A DNA stretch of 64,000 nt. Origin: Scilla litardierei (lineage: Eukaryota > Streptophyta > Magnoliopsida > Asparagales > Asparagaceae). Location of the stretch: positions 196,327,641 to 196,391,640 of the forward strand of contig CM061139.1 in the NCBI GenBank assembly GCA_030789695.1, written 5' to 3'. Position 1 is the stretch's first letter, and each line of letters begins with the position of its first letter. The translations under genes and the position numbers were made by a program. Positions 11,489 to 22,219 of the stretch are shown in pieces. The notes under the pieces were generated by a model. The model had not been told where the DNA came from. It did not search any database and saw nothing but the letters and a program-made list of their open reading frames with translations.

Positions 11489-11982
11489 CTAATCATAAAC
11501 CGTGCCCGTCGGCACGGTTCATTTAAGATTTTTCCTCGCGAAATGTTTGTTCTCCAAAAAATTATTTTCACAGCCAAAATTTAAAAGAATAACAAATTAG
11601 CATAAAAATATTTAGCGGCATGGACGCCTTCGACACGAAACAACCAATTAGCGTAAAAAAATTTAGTGGTGGCGCCTTGGACGCGTGCGCTGGAAAAAAA
11701 ATTAACCCGGGCCAAAAAAGAACGCTCGAAAATGAATGGGGGATGTGCAAAGTGTGGGTGTGTGTAGAAGATTAGGGTTTAAAGTGAAATGAGATGGTTT
11801 TTTTTAACAAAAAGGGGAAATATGCGGTATTATGTGCAAATGTAGTGATTGTGGGGTTTTTTTTGAGTTAAATCTTGATCCTTGGATGCAAAGGATGTGG
11901 ATGCATCATGATTGTTGTTGGTGACTGGAACTTGTCCCTGTCAACCCTAAGATTCAAAAAAAGTTGTGTTTTAATACATAGA
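11489..11982 (-). mobile_element. Non-autonomous Helitron (family 1, copy 1)
   Basis: Read on the minus strand, the element starts TCTATGTATTAAAACACAAC at 11982. It ends with a hairpin (CCGTGCCGACGGGCACGG) a few bases before the left boundary. Relatives at 48366, 58354 and 32734 end in CTAG; here the terminal tetranucleotide is mutated to TTAG. No Rep/helicase gene is present. It lies within the hAT 3' region. Confidence 0.75.
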
Positions 11983-12178
11983 TTTTTTAGATTTTTTTGT
12001 TATTTATTATATATTTTTAAAACAATTACTCTTTTTTTTAATTTTTTTTAAAAAAAATTACGCGGGCTAGCCCGGCTGGGCTGGTTGGGGGTTTCTCCCT
12101 GCCCGGGCCAGGCCGACCCGGCCCAGGTTTAGCAACAGCCAGAGCGGGATGGGCCTTTTTGCCACCATGATTCATGAC

Positions 12179-14221
12179 ATTTGTCCCGTTATAGCTGGTT
12201 ATAGATTTTTGAGGTAAGGACATGTTGAGTGATTATCATAAACGAAATGGATGATGTAGGCAGGTATTGGGACTCTTGCAAATTATGATAGGTCATACAA
12301 ATTATTAGGGCACGCAAATCATGGTCAATTTGCATGTTGTTATAAAAATTATGTGTATTGGTGTTTCCTTAGATGTTTGTGTTTAGTTAGATCTTAGGGT
12401 ATGATGTGGCTTCGACAACGATGAGTAAGCAAGGTTTCGCGTCTCCTTGAATGTTTTTCGAAGCAAAATGGTGTTGCAAGGGCGATAAAAACAAACTGTA
12501 TTTTAATTTTAGAATCGTTTCACCAACTTAACATGTCAAAGCTAATTATTAAGGTTGTTTTTTATCTAACTACATCAACTAGGACTGCAAGAGGTTCCCG
12601 ATATATCAAAAACCCAATTTGAATGTCTTGATATCTGTAGGTTTTGGATCTAGAATTTTTAATCAGAATCCATTTGTGTCGCATTCAGAACATCCTCACC
12701 CTCAAAAACCAGACAACTCGATACTGTTTACGTGTGTTTTCTCACCACTGATGTTGTCGGAAGATGGCTCGGTTGCAACTGTTGACGTGGTTTGACGTGG
12801 TCAGCTGACTGGGCACCGAGCGAGCTGATCACGTGCTAAATAGACCCCAATCCAAGCTGTCTCTAGGCAGCATGCAACACAAGAGCTCGTCGGAGTGGTT
12901 TGATCTGGTGTCCGACCTAATTCTCTCCGATGCTTAAGTTAAATCAGTGACTCAAGAAGTCTCGGAGTAACTATGGCCGATCTGTCGGGAGACATGTCTA
13001 TAATTATCGCGCCGAGCTATGGAGGAAATATGGAGTTGGGTGGATCAGATACCAGAGTGTGGAAATCTGGTTGTTAGGGAATGTCTACGAGAATGTCTCT
13101 GGAGAAGCCCTTTTCTCGACAGTGGATGTTAGATGGTAAAGTTCGGGATTTTATGGCGCCTTATTACCTTGGTCCTGAGTTGTCGGTATTGATGACGAGC
13201 TAATGGTCAGTCATTGAACGCATGGGTTATGAGTCGACACATTAACTTAAAGAGCACAACGGTCAATCGGGTTGTTGCTTTGAATGATGAGATGATCATC
13301 CTCACGTGAGGGCCTCTGTGCCTCTGGGCCGAAGCTGCGACCTTTACTGGGCTTGTCTGCTGGAAATAAATAACTGAGATATCGTTGGACCGGCCTAGTG
13401 CTGTATCACAAACATACCCAAAATGAAAAAAGGACAATAAAAATGATACCTATATGTAAAAATTCGCTATAATCTATTCGATAAAATTATAGGAAACAAA
13501 GCTTACATATGATGAGAAATAAAATATAAAGTTCGTCAGTTTTCAAACTGAAACTATCATTGTTAACACGTAATTTTTATTAGTACTAGCATAAACGTAG
13601 ATATAATTCAAGCCCAAATTCGATCCAAACACAATAAGAAAGAAACGATTTCAACCCGAAACCGAGGCTACACCGACATTTTGCATCGTGTGCAAATTCG
13701 AATCTTACACCGGCTTTGGATCTTACATGAGTCTGATCCCTGTCCTGCTGATTTTCGCCCTTAATATCAAGCCAAACATCAGTTTAGTAATCTATATTAT
13801 ATTTGGTAAAGTTGTCCTATGTGGAGGCAAAGTGTGACCAAGACAACCCGTGTTAGTCTACCACATTGCCACGTTGGATTATTGATTCATTTTTAGTAAC
13901 GTACTTGAGCTTATGCCTAGCACATTTTTAGGCGCTAAACTCGCAAACCTAGGAATGAACATGTCTTATACAACATGATCGACTTGTGCGACCCATGTAT
14001 GCAAAGCCATGGCCTTGCACGTGTAAGGGAATATGCTAGATTTACTAAACGGTTTAGTAACGCAACAAAAGAAAGAAAAACATAATTTTTCGGTAACTAA
14101 CATATTGTAACCAAGATCTACTGCAAAAATTGAATTTAATGTTGATTAAACTTCATACCTTTCACTAACATTCTTACTCGAAATAGCATGGGAAGAGTAT
14201 TAAAATCCTTCGATCAGCTCG
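12179..14221. other. Unclassified intergenic sequence
   Basis: No gene or element end could be supported in about 2 kb. The part near 12760-13370 is less AT-rich and LTR-like in feel (direct repeats of TTTGACGTGGT, then many short imperfect repeats), but I found no paired LTR, primer-binding site or target duplication. The rest is AT-rich. Confidence 0.5.
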
Positions 14222-15165
14222 ATGATGATAATACATGAGTATGAATTTCTTGCATATATAAAAGAGAATGAGATTCTCTCTCAATTAACCCCTCATTACA
14301 CTCCACAACGCAATAGTGTGTCGGAGAGAATGAATTGCATCATTTTGAATATGATGCAATACATGATGAGTAACACAGAGTTACATCTTTCATTATGGGG
14401 TTATGTCCTAGAAATAGTTATGGCATATTGAACATGGTCCCATCCAAGGTCGTGCCTACTACTCCGTATGAGACATAGACCGGGAAAAGACCTAATCTTA
14501 AATTTGTTAAGATATAGGGTTGCACAGCGTACGTAAAAGGCATAATCCAGAGAAACTGGAGACTATGTATGTCATGTGCAAGTTTGTGGGGGTATCCTAA
14601 GAATTCTCGAGGATATTTTTTCTATCACTCTGAGTAACAAAATGTGTTTGTTAACCAACATGTCACCTTCACAGAGAAAGAGTCTCTTTGTGAAGAGACA
14701 ATAGGCAAAGTGATTGATGTGGAATATATTGCAGAGACACAAACTTCAATGGACCTAGAGACTGAATAAGACATCAATGCTTCCGCTGATGAAACTCAAC
14801 CAATTAGGAGAGCTGGTTGACATTCCCATCCACAAGAAAGATACTACGATTTTTTCGTTGATGGTTAAATAGGGGATAACATCATTGATGTTGATGATCT
14901 TACCAGTTTCCAAGAAGCCATGTGGAGTATGAACTCTACAAAATGACTTAACACGATGAAATCTAAAATGAATTTCATGCACGCCAACAAACTAAGGACT
15001 TTGGAGGATGTTCCCAAAGGGGTTAAACTCATAGGTAACAAATCGGTCTTTAAGAAGAAGATCGGTGCAGATGGAAAGGTAGAGACATTCAAGGCAAGGT
15101 TAGGGTCTAAATGATATCGTTAAAGGCTTGGCATAGATTATGATGGAACCTTTTCATCAGCAGTG
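14222..15165 (+). pseudogene. Copia integrase/RT fragment (Angela-like), decayed
   Basis: The plus strand carries a recognisable integrase C-terminal stretch (ILSQLTPHYTPQRNSVSERM, then SLWGYVLE). Next come the linker (KIWGCTAYVK, MCKFVGYPKNSRGYFFY) and the start of reverse transcriptase (EDVPKGVKLIGN, KIGADGKVETFKARL, DYDGTFSSAV). Several stop codons (for example near 14428, 14769, 15112) and frameshifts break the reading. The integrase catalytic Glu is retained in SERM. It is unrelated in detail to the intact copia element that follows at 15670, and no LTR for this relic was identified. Confidence 0.85.
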
Positions 15166-15284
15166 TCACGTTCCGTTCTCCCAAATACATAGAAATACAA
15201 ACATCCCCAGTATTTGTAGAGAACGAAGTATAACAAGGCCACGGTAGTATTCGAACCAACTGCTTTAACCACTTGACACCAATA

Positions 15285-15669
15285 GGGATGGCAGTAATGG
15301 CCCGACCCGCCCGGCCCGACCTGGCCCGACCCGGTTTTGACCCGACCTGGCTTGGCCCGCAGCCGGGTCGGGGCAAGCTTGGGCTTTGTATGCGCCCCGG
15401 CCCGCCCCGATAAACTATAGATGTTCTAAAAAAACCTTACTATTTTGATGCTGACCATGCAGTCAGCGAATAACCAATAACTCATACTCTATTCCATGGT
15501 TCTCCTAATTGGGCCAATTCCTAATTCCAAATTACCAAATAAATTAAAATTCCCCCAATTCACAAATAAAATTTTTATTTGAGATTCATATGGATGGCAC
15601 TAATGACCTGACCCGATCGGCCCGACCCGGCCCGGCCCGGTTTTGGTAAGAAAGAACCCGCCCCGCCCC
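15285..15669. mobile_element. hAT-type GC-rich terminus fragments
   Basis: Two similarly oriented subterminal motifs occur here: AGGGATGGCAGTAATGGCCC from 15287 and TGGATGGCACTAATGACCTG near 15592. Each is followed by runs of CCCGACCCGG. They match the style of the hAT ends at 3110 and 59098. The second is cut by the copia 5' LTR at 15670, and no matching opposite terminus was seen on the other side of that element. Confidence 0.55.
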
Positions 15670-16275
15670 TGTTGGATATGGAAGACGTTTGTACACCCTT
15701 GTGGGGGATGTACGAGGGAATACGGACCTCGAACGTCGCGCACACGAAGTCATGTGCAAAGGGAATCTGTTCCCTTGCGGAGAGGATCTCTGTATGAGCG
15801 GGAAAGTCGCATTATATATGCATAAGTGCATGCGACATATGGCTAATAAAGGGGGAATATCTTAAGCTTATGTTGTACCATGCATATGGTACAACTTAAG
15901 CTTATAATGTGCCATGTATCATGGTACACCTTAATTAAGTTGTTCCAAAGGAACAACTTACCCTAAAATAACTACCTTGGGGGCTATAAATAAGACCCAA
16001 GGGTAGCCATTTTCCTTACACATTTTGCATGAAATTCATGCATGCATCTTCTTCATAGCGAAGCTCTGCAGAAATATTTCCTCTCCCTCCTTCCAAGTTC
16101 TTAATCTAAAATAGAGATTTAGATTGTGGATTAGTAGCCTTACTCCGTTCGTGAGAAGACTCGATCCGTCGTGGCGAATCCGAAGGCAAAGTTCCGAGAC
16201 TATCGTTCCGCATACGCAAGCGTAAGTCTCCACTTTAATTATCGATCCTAACTTTGTTTTGGACAGGATCCTACA
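15670..16275 (+). repeat. 5' LTR of the young copia element (606 bp)
   Basis: It begins TGTTGGATATGG and ends CAGGATCCTACA, immediately followed by the primer-binding site. It contains a TATA box, an AATAAA upstream of it (15845-15850), and palindromic stretches such as TACCATGCATATGGTA near 15877. Confidence 0.95.
15985..15992 (+). promoter_or_regulatory. TATA box of the copia LTR promoter
   Basis: TATAAATA sits in GGGGGCTATAAATAAGACCC, with a likely transcription start about 30 bp downstream near the TTCCTTACACA block. The same box is at 23563-23570 in the 3' LTR. Confidence 0.75.
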
Positions 16276-16289
16276 TTGGTATCAGAGCC
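16276..16289 (+). other. Primer-binding site (initiator methionine tRNA)
   Basis: TTGGTATCAGAGCC directly follows the LTR end. TGGTATCAGAGC is the standard plant retrotransposon site complementary to the 3' end of initiator tRNA-Met. Confidence 0.92.
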
Positions 16290-18154
16290 ATATGGGTTCG
16301 CCCCGGTCAATCCACCGCCCCGTCGAAACTACGAACGAGTCGTTGTCTTTTTCACGAATGGGTCTCCTACTATTACGGATATAGTAGGAACGCTTCGTGA
16401 CGGAGAGAACGCAGCGGTTGTTCTTTTCACGTTAGGGTCTCCTATCATTACGGATATGGTAGGAACTCTCCGTGACGGGAAGAACCGACCGTTCACGTAG
16501 TACGTTATTCATTTTTGGCACACGGCCATTAAGAAATAACTAATTTCTTCGACGAACGGGTGCTTCATCGAGGAAGATGATGGAAGTTATTTCCATCGGG
16601 TAAGAGGAAAATTTGGTGCATGTGCACCATGGCCAAATGGGCTATGAAGGCCATGCACCCCCTCTCCCCATGCGGAGGGGGTTGGCTACGGCCAATAACC
16701 ACCGGCGACCACCCCATCAAGGGGGAGGAATGAGTGCGGCAACCCCGTTTAAAGGGGGTGGCCGGCCATGGCCAAAGGGGCCATGGCCGGCCAACGCCGA
16801 ATGGCCTTGGCCATGACCGGCCATGGCCAAGCCATGGCCGGCCAGTGGCCGGCCAAGGGCCAGGCCGGCAGTGGCCGGCCTTGGCAGAGCCTTGCCGGCC
16901 AGGCCGGCCCTGGCAGTGGCCAGGGCCGGCCCTTGGCCGGCCTGCCGGCCCTGGCAGAGGCCAGGGCCGGCGCCCTGGCCACTGCCAGGGCCAGCCCTGG
17001 CAGAGGCCAGGGCCAGGCCGGCCCTGGCAGTGGCCAGGGCCGGCGCCCTGGCCTCAGGCCAGGGCCTGGCCGAGGCCAGGGCAGGAGCCCTGGCCCCGGC
17101 CAGCGGCCTGCCGGCCCTGGCAGAGGCCAGGGCCGGCGCCCTGGCCTCAGGCCAGGGCCTGGCCGAGGCCAGGGCAGGAGCCCTGGCCCCGGCCAGTGGC
17201 CTGGCCGGCAGGCCCTGGCAGTGGCCAGGGCCTGGCCGGCCCTGGCCGAGGGGGCCAGGCCCCCTGGCCGGCCCTGGCCGGCCAGGGCAGAGGCCCTGGC
17301 CGGCCTTTGGCCAAGCCCCGGTCAGGGCAGAGGCCCTGACCGGGAGGGAGAATTTGTATTTCGAAAATTGGTCGACCAATTTTGTGTTTTTGGTCGACCA
17401 ATCTGACAGATGGTCTGGATCGATTGCAAACTTGCCAGATGACTCATACGGGGTAACAAATGGCCTTGGTCAAACTCGAATGTGTCGATTAGTCCATACG
17501 GGACTAACCACAGTGCCGAATAGTTCATACGGGACTAACGTTTTTAATGAAGTTTTTCATTTGGGCTCTACTCCTTGAAGATTAGCCATAGTGCTCTACT
17601 TCATGCGAGATTAGCCATGTCATTGTGCTCTACTCTACGGAGATTAGCCAATGTACTTGTGACGTTGTGCTCTACTCTACGGAGATTAGCCAACGTGCTT
17701 TCAAAATTTTTTGGAAAAAGATGTTTTTCAAATAGGTTATGTCCCGTCCTTAAATCGGGATAGCGCAATTTAGAATTCCAAGTCCTACCACGATCCGGCC
17801 ATGGTTATCTAACCCATGGGTGTGTAGAACAGGTCTCGTGGCTTGGCAATTGTTGCGTTAAAATTCTTTGCGCTAATTCTCACCTATTCTATTTTGAAAG
17901 ATAAGTTTTTCAAAGTGATTTTCCGCTGCTAATACCATACGGGTATTATTTCTGATTTCTTTTTACTTGAGATAAGTAAGAGGGATACTTTGAAAGTTAC
18001 TACTAGATGGTAGTTGGGAACGTAGTGAACTTCTCGATTCTAGAGTAACATTTCAACGCATCCAAGGAACTTATCAAGTGTTTAAAGAATCGAAACTTTA
18101 TGCATAGAATTTTGATCGTGTTTTTCATTCTCTTTGCAGTTTTTTGAATCGAAA
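16290..18154 (+). other. Long untranslated leader of the young copia element
   Basis: This 1.87 kb segment lies between the primer-binding site and the gag-pol ATG. It holds a ~100-bp direct repeat (about 16350-16500, GGGTCTCCTA-TATTACGGATAT twice), the extreme GC-rich array at 16753-17345, and three copies of GTGCTCTACTCTACGGAGAT-type units at 17590-17700. A pyrimidine-rich TTCTCTTTGCAG lies 15 bp before the ATG and could act as a splice acceptor. Whether the leader is spliced is unknown. Confidence 0.8.
16753..17345. repeat. Extremely GC-rich GGCC/CCTGGC palindromic array in the copia leader
   Basis: Almost all of this ~590 bp is built from GGCC, CCAGGGCC and GCCGGC words. A ~93-bp unit is repeated in tandem (about 17019-17103 and 17112-17196), including GCCAGGGCCGGCGCCCTGGC, itself a near-perfect palindrome. 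All six frames are open because the sequence lacks A and T. The resulting long frames on both strands (up to 251 residues) are compositional artefacts. Confidence 0.92.
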
Positions 18155-21100
18155 ATGTCTACCGCTTCTAAGAATATTGTCGCAGAGCTTAACAAAGGTG
18201 AAAAGCTCAACGGCGACAATTATAAACTTTGGTCAATAAAGATCCAATATGTTTTGGAGGAGCAAGATGTGCTCGAAACACTCCAAAACATAATGGTAGA
18301 ACCTGAGTTGGGCAATACGGCCCAACACAAAAGGGACCGGGAAGCTTATGACACTTGGACTCGAAAGAACAAAATAGCACGTATTACGTTACTGTCCGCG
18401 ATGGACAATGACATAATGCGCCTATTTCGGGAATTCGACCTAGCTAAAGACATATGGTCTGAGCTAGAGATAAAGTTTGGTGGAACTTCGGTTACCAAAC
18501 TCCGCTCCTTGAATATTCAATTTGATTCGTACAAGATGCGGCGAGATCATTCTATGAAAAAGCATCTCCGCCACATGGCGAATCTTATATCTGAATTAAA
18601 GGATGCAGGTGTTACGCTGTCTGACGAACAGCAGATCCAAGCGGTCATTCGTTCACTCCCAGATAGCTGGGATAACATGAAAATGCATCTCACTCATAAT
18701 GAATGCATTAAAACTTTAAGCGATGTTTCGAAACACCTCGAACTCGAGGAAGAGCGGATTCAAGCCGCAAAACCAAGTGCAGAAGTGCACGTGGCCGCTA
18801 GTTCCTCACATGGAGGAAATAAGCGGAAACGCTTAAGGTTTGTGAACGAACGTAAGCAAGAACCGGAGACCTCAAAGAAGACAAAGAACAAAAAGTGGCA
18901 AAAGAATGTGCACTCAAAGAAGAAAAACTTGAAGAAGATCAAGTGCTTTAAGTGCAACAAGTACGGTCACTTCGCCCGTAAGTGTACGGATGGAAGTGAC
19001 AAGGTAACTTGTAGGGCTAGTTACATATGTGTTTCTAGTTCTGTGTTTCTTGCTGAATCTAACTATTTTTGGTTGATTGATTCAGGGGCCACAGACCACG
19101 TTGCGAAGGACAGAAGGTTCTTCGTAGAGTATCGAAAGATAACTCAAGGAACAAAGTGGATATACGTCGGCAACAACACACGTGTTGAAGTCAAAGGCGT
19201 CGGAACATGCAAGCTAGTTCTCGACAACGGCCGGACTTTATTATTGCACGACGTCCTCTTTGCTCCAGATATTAGAAGGAATATCGTTTCCGTGGTCATG
19301 TTAATGTCTTTAGATTATGAGTGGAGGTTCTATAAACAATATGTTGACCTTGTTTGTAATAATTCTTTGATTGGTTCTGGTAATGTTTGTAATGGATTAA
19401 TTGTTTTAAATACAATGTATGATGTTGCTTCTTCCATTAATGAAAGTTTTCATTTGACAAATGCTTCTAACTCTGAGTCTGAAATCATTTGTTGGCATGC
19501 AAGACTTGGTCATATTGGACCAACTAGAATGGATAGACTTGCCAAAAGTGGCTTGCTATCTAATGTTTCAAAAGTTGAAATGTCAACTTGCGAACATTGT
19601 CTTGTAGGGAAAACTTGTCGCAAGCCGTTTGGAACTGGCACAAGGGCCGAAGTTCCATTACAGCTTATCCATTCGGACATTTGCGGTCCAATGAATGTTA
19701 AGACAAGACACGGGAAGTCCTATTTCATCACATTCATTGATGACTTCACCCGTTTCGGACATATCTATTTGATATCCCACAAAAGTGAAGCTTTGGCTTG
19801 CTTTAAAAACTATATGAGTTTAGTGGAGAATCAATTAGATCGCAAGATTAAGGTTTTGCGAACCGATAGGGGCGGTGAATATCAATCAATAAGTTTTAAG
19901 GAACTTTGTGATGAAAAAGGCATAGTACATCAGGTAACTATGCCTTACACTCCGCAACAAAACGGTGTTGCGGAAAGAAGAAATAGGACATTGATGGAAA
20001 TGGTCCGATCAATGATGTCTCAGGTAAATTTGCCTATCACCTTTTGGGGTGACGCATTATTGACGGCAGCATTCATCTTAAACCGTGTACCCTCGAAGTC
20101 GGTAAGTTCTACTCCTTATGAGTTGTGGAACAATAGAACTCCAGACTTAAACATTCTAAAACCTTGGGGTTGTGCCTCTTACGCACATTTATCCTCTCAC
20201 AAATATGGCAAACTTGGGCCACGTGGGAGGAAGTGTATCTTCATCCGATACGCTGAAAACTCCAAAGGATATGTTTTCGTCGGTCAAGAGGACAATGGGG
20301 GTCTAATAGAATTCGAATCGAGGGATGTTGTCTTCTTGGAAAAAGAGTTTCCAAGACAGGGTGAGATAAGTCAAGACTTATCCTTGTTTGAGACTTGGGA
20401 TCAAGAAGGATCGGAACGTTCGAGTGGGAGAATCCTTGGTGAAGAAGAAAATACGTTTCAAACTTCACCAATGGATGATACGAACGATACCAATCCTAAT
20501 CCGAGTGGGAGTGATGTTATTCCAAGTGGGAGTGATGTCATTCCAAGTGGGAGTGATCAAACTCAAACAAGACGTAGTAATCGAACGAGGCTAACACCTC
20601 TGAGATTTGAGGATGAATTTCCTCAAACATTCATGACATTACTACAAGATGATGACGAACCTGCAAACTTCAAACAGGCCGTCACATGCCCTGCTAAAGA
20701 TAAATGGATAGCGGCAATGGAAGAAGAACTTCAATCCATGAAAACAAACCAAGTCTGGGACTTGGTTGATTTACCTAAGGGACGTAGAGCCATTGGGAAC
20801 AAGTGGGTTCTCAAAATCAAGCATAAGGCTGATGGCTCCATCGAGAAATATAAAGCTCGCCTTGTTGCGAAAGGTTTCACGCAACAGGAAGGAATAGACT
20901 ACGAAGAGACTTTCTCTCCTGTCGTGCGTTTTACCTCGATTCGCTTAATTCTGGCAATGGTGGCTTGTTTGGACCTCGAATTACATCAGATGGATGTAAA
21001 GACTGCCTTTCTTAACGGAGAACTAGATGAGGAGATCTACATGGAACAACCAAACGGGTTCGTACAAGAAGAAAACAAACATAAGGTTTGTAAACTTCGT

Positions 21101-22219
21101 AAATCCATATATGGTCTTAAACAATCCTCAAGGCAGTGGTATATGCGCTTTCAAGAAGTTGTTTTGTCGTATGGATTCTCCATGCTCGACGAAGACAATT
21201 GCGTATATATTAAGAGGATTAAAAACAAGTATATAATTATGTCTCTTTATGTAGATGACATACTTATAGCCGGAAATGATAAGCGTCTTATATTGGATAT
21301 CAAAGCTTGGCTTTCATCCGTCTTTGAGATGAAAGACATGGGTGAAGCTGCATATATCCTTGGGGTTAAGATCTCAAGGAATCGTTCCAAGAAACTTCTT
21401 TCTCTCTCTCAAGAGACGTATATAAAGAAAGTTTTAGAACGGTTTAATATGCAAGACTGCAAGCCAATTGATACTCCAATAAGCAAAGGCGAGGGTCTAT
21501 GTTTGGAGATGTGTCCCAAAGATCCAAAAGAAAAGAAAGCTATGGAAAAAGTTCCATACTCCAGTGCTGTCGGGAGTCTGATGTACGCCATGATGTGTAC
21601 TAGACCCGACATTTGCTATGCTGTTGGTATGGTAAGCCGTTACCAATCCAACCCAGGGCAGGCACACTGGAAAGCGGTGAAGAGGATATTAAGATACCTC
21701 AAAGGGACTGCGGACTATGCGTTATGCTATCAAGGCAATACCTTGAGACTCGAAGGCTATACCGATGCTGATTGGGCGGGTGATCTCGACGAGCGAAGAT
21801 CTACCTCAGGCTTTGTTTTCTTACTCGGGAATGGTGCAATATCCTGGAGCAGCAAGAAACAAACCTGCATCGCTCTATCAACCATGGAAGCCGAGTTCGT
21901 AGCATTCAGCATGGCGGTCCAAGAAGCTGTTTGGCTTAGGAAATTCTTAGACAGGCTGACGAATGCCTCTGACTCGAGCACTGTTCCTATATACAGTGAT
22001 AGTCAAGCTTCGATTGCCTATGTCAAAGATCCTAAATTTCATTGTAAGACCAAACACATTGACATTCGATTCAAGTTTGCGAAGGATTATGATAAACGGA
22101 AGGAAGTAGACATAGGATACATATCCACGCATGAGATGATAGCGGATCCCCTTACTAAGGCGATCCCCAGAGATGTGTTTTTCAAACACTTATCATCTAT
22201 GGGAATGCGTAGGTGCTGA
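18155..22219 (+). CDS. Copia gag-pol polyprotein, intact (1354 aa)
   Basis: A single frame encodes all retrotransposon functions in copia order. Gag spans about residues 1-290 with a CCHC zinc knuckle at C264-C277 (CFKCNKYGHFARKC). Aspartic protease has D309-S-G in LIDSGATDH. Integrase has the HHCC finger (H448, H453, C479, C482) and D508, D571, E607 with the usual 35-residue D-E spacing. Reverse transcriptase has D947 and YVDD at 1032-1035. RNase H has D1204, E1245 and D1282. All catalytic residues seen are intact. The start is the ATG of MSTASKN at 18155; the frame is also open about 20 bases upstream, but without an ATG. The polyprotein would copy RNA to cDNA in cytoplasmic particles and integrate it in the nucleus. 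Confidence 0.97.
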   Translation: MSTASKNIVAELNKGEKLNGDNYKLWSIKIQYVLEEQDVLETLQNIMVEPELGNTAQHKRDREAYDTWTRKNKIARITLLSAMDNDIMRLFREFDLAKDIWSELEIKFGGTSVTKLRSLNIQFDSYKMRRDHSMKKHLRHMANLISELKDAGVTLSDEQQIQAVIRSLPDSWDNMKMHLTHNECIKTLSDVSKHLELEEERIQAAKPSAEVHVAASSSHGGNKRKRLRFVNERKQEPETSKKTKNKKWQKNVHSKKKNLKKIKCFKCNKYGHFARKCTDGSDKVTCRASYICVSSSVFLAESNYFWLIDSGATDHVAKDRRFFVEYRKITQGTKWIYVGNNTRVEVKGVGTCKLVLDNGRTLLLHDVLFAPDIRRNIVSVVMLMSLDYEWRFYKQYVDLVCNNSLIGSGNVCNGLIVLNTMYDVASSINESFHLTNASNSESEIICWHARLGHIGPTRMDRLAKSGLLSNVSKVEMSTCEHCLVGKTCRKPFGTGTRAEVPLQLIHSDICGPMNVKTRHGKSYFITFIDDFTRFGHIYLISHKSEALACFKNYMSLVENQLDRKIKVLRTDRGGEYQSISFKELCDEKGIVHQVTMPYTPQQNGVAERRNRTLMEMVRSMMSQVNLPITFWGDALLTAAFILNRVPSKSVSSTPYELWNNRTPDLNILKPWGCASYAHLSSHKYGKLGPRGRKCIFIRYAENSKGYVFVGQEDNGGLIEFESRDVVFLEKEFPRQGEISQDLSLFETWDQEGSERSSGRILGEEENTFQTSPMDDTNDTNPNPSGSDVIPSGSDVIPSGSDQTQTRRSNRTRLTPLRFEDEFPQTFMTLLQDDDEPANFKQAVTCPAKDKWIAAMEEELQSMKTNQVWDLVDLPKGRRAIGNKWVLKIKHKADGSIEKYKARLVAKGFTQQEGIDYEETFSPVVRFTSIRLILAMVACLDLELHQMDVKTAFLNGELDEEIYMEQPNGFVQEENKHKVCKLRKSIYGLKQSSRQWYMRFQEVVLSYGFSMLDEDNCVYIKRIKNKYIIMSLYVDDILIAGNDKRLILDIKAWLSSVFEMKDMGEAAYILGVKISRNRSKKLLSLSQETYIKKVLERFNMQDCKPIDTPISKGEGLCLEMCPKDPKEKKAMEKVPYSSAVGSLMYAMMCTRPDICYAVGMVSRYQSNPGQAHWKAVKRILRYLKGTADYALCYQGNTLRLEGYTDADWAGDLDERRSTSGFVFLLGNGAISWSSKKQTCIALSTMEAEFVAFSMAVQEAVWLRKFLDRLTNASDSSTVPIYSDSQASIAYVKDPKFHCKTKHIDIRFKFAKDYDKRKEVDIGYISTHEMIADPLTKAIPRDVFFKHLSSMGMRRC

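Larger units (their letters stand above)
3110..12170 (+). mobile_element. hAT-superfamily DNA transposon, disrupted, with 8-bp target duplications
   Basis: The element is flanked by TTCATGAC at 3102-3109 and 12171-12178, the 8-bp duplication expected for hAT. Its ends are imperfect inverted repeats: TAATGATGGCAAATAGGCCC at the left and, on the opposite strand at the right, TCATGGTGGCAAAAAGGCCC. Both subterminal regions are packed with CCCGG/GGCCC motifs, which is typical of a common class of plant hAT elements. Inside are a BED-type zinc finger and a split hAT transposase. The 9061-bp span includes a later 4177-bp LTR insertion (5676-9852), a GC-rich insert near 10.55-11.1 kb and a Helitron (11489-11982). 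It can no longer encode its own transposase. Confidence 0.9.

Noticed and set aside
16717..17578. Long overlapping open frames on both strands (up to 251 residues)
   Set aside because: The DNA is a GGCC-rich repeat with almost no A or T, so stops cannot occur. The peptides are low-complexity Gly/Pro/Ala/Arg.
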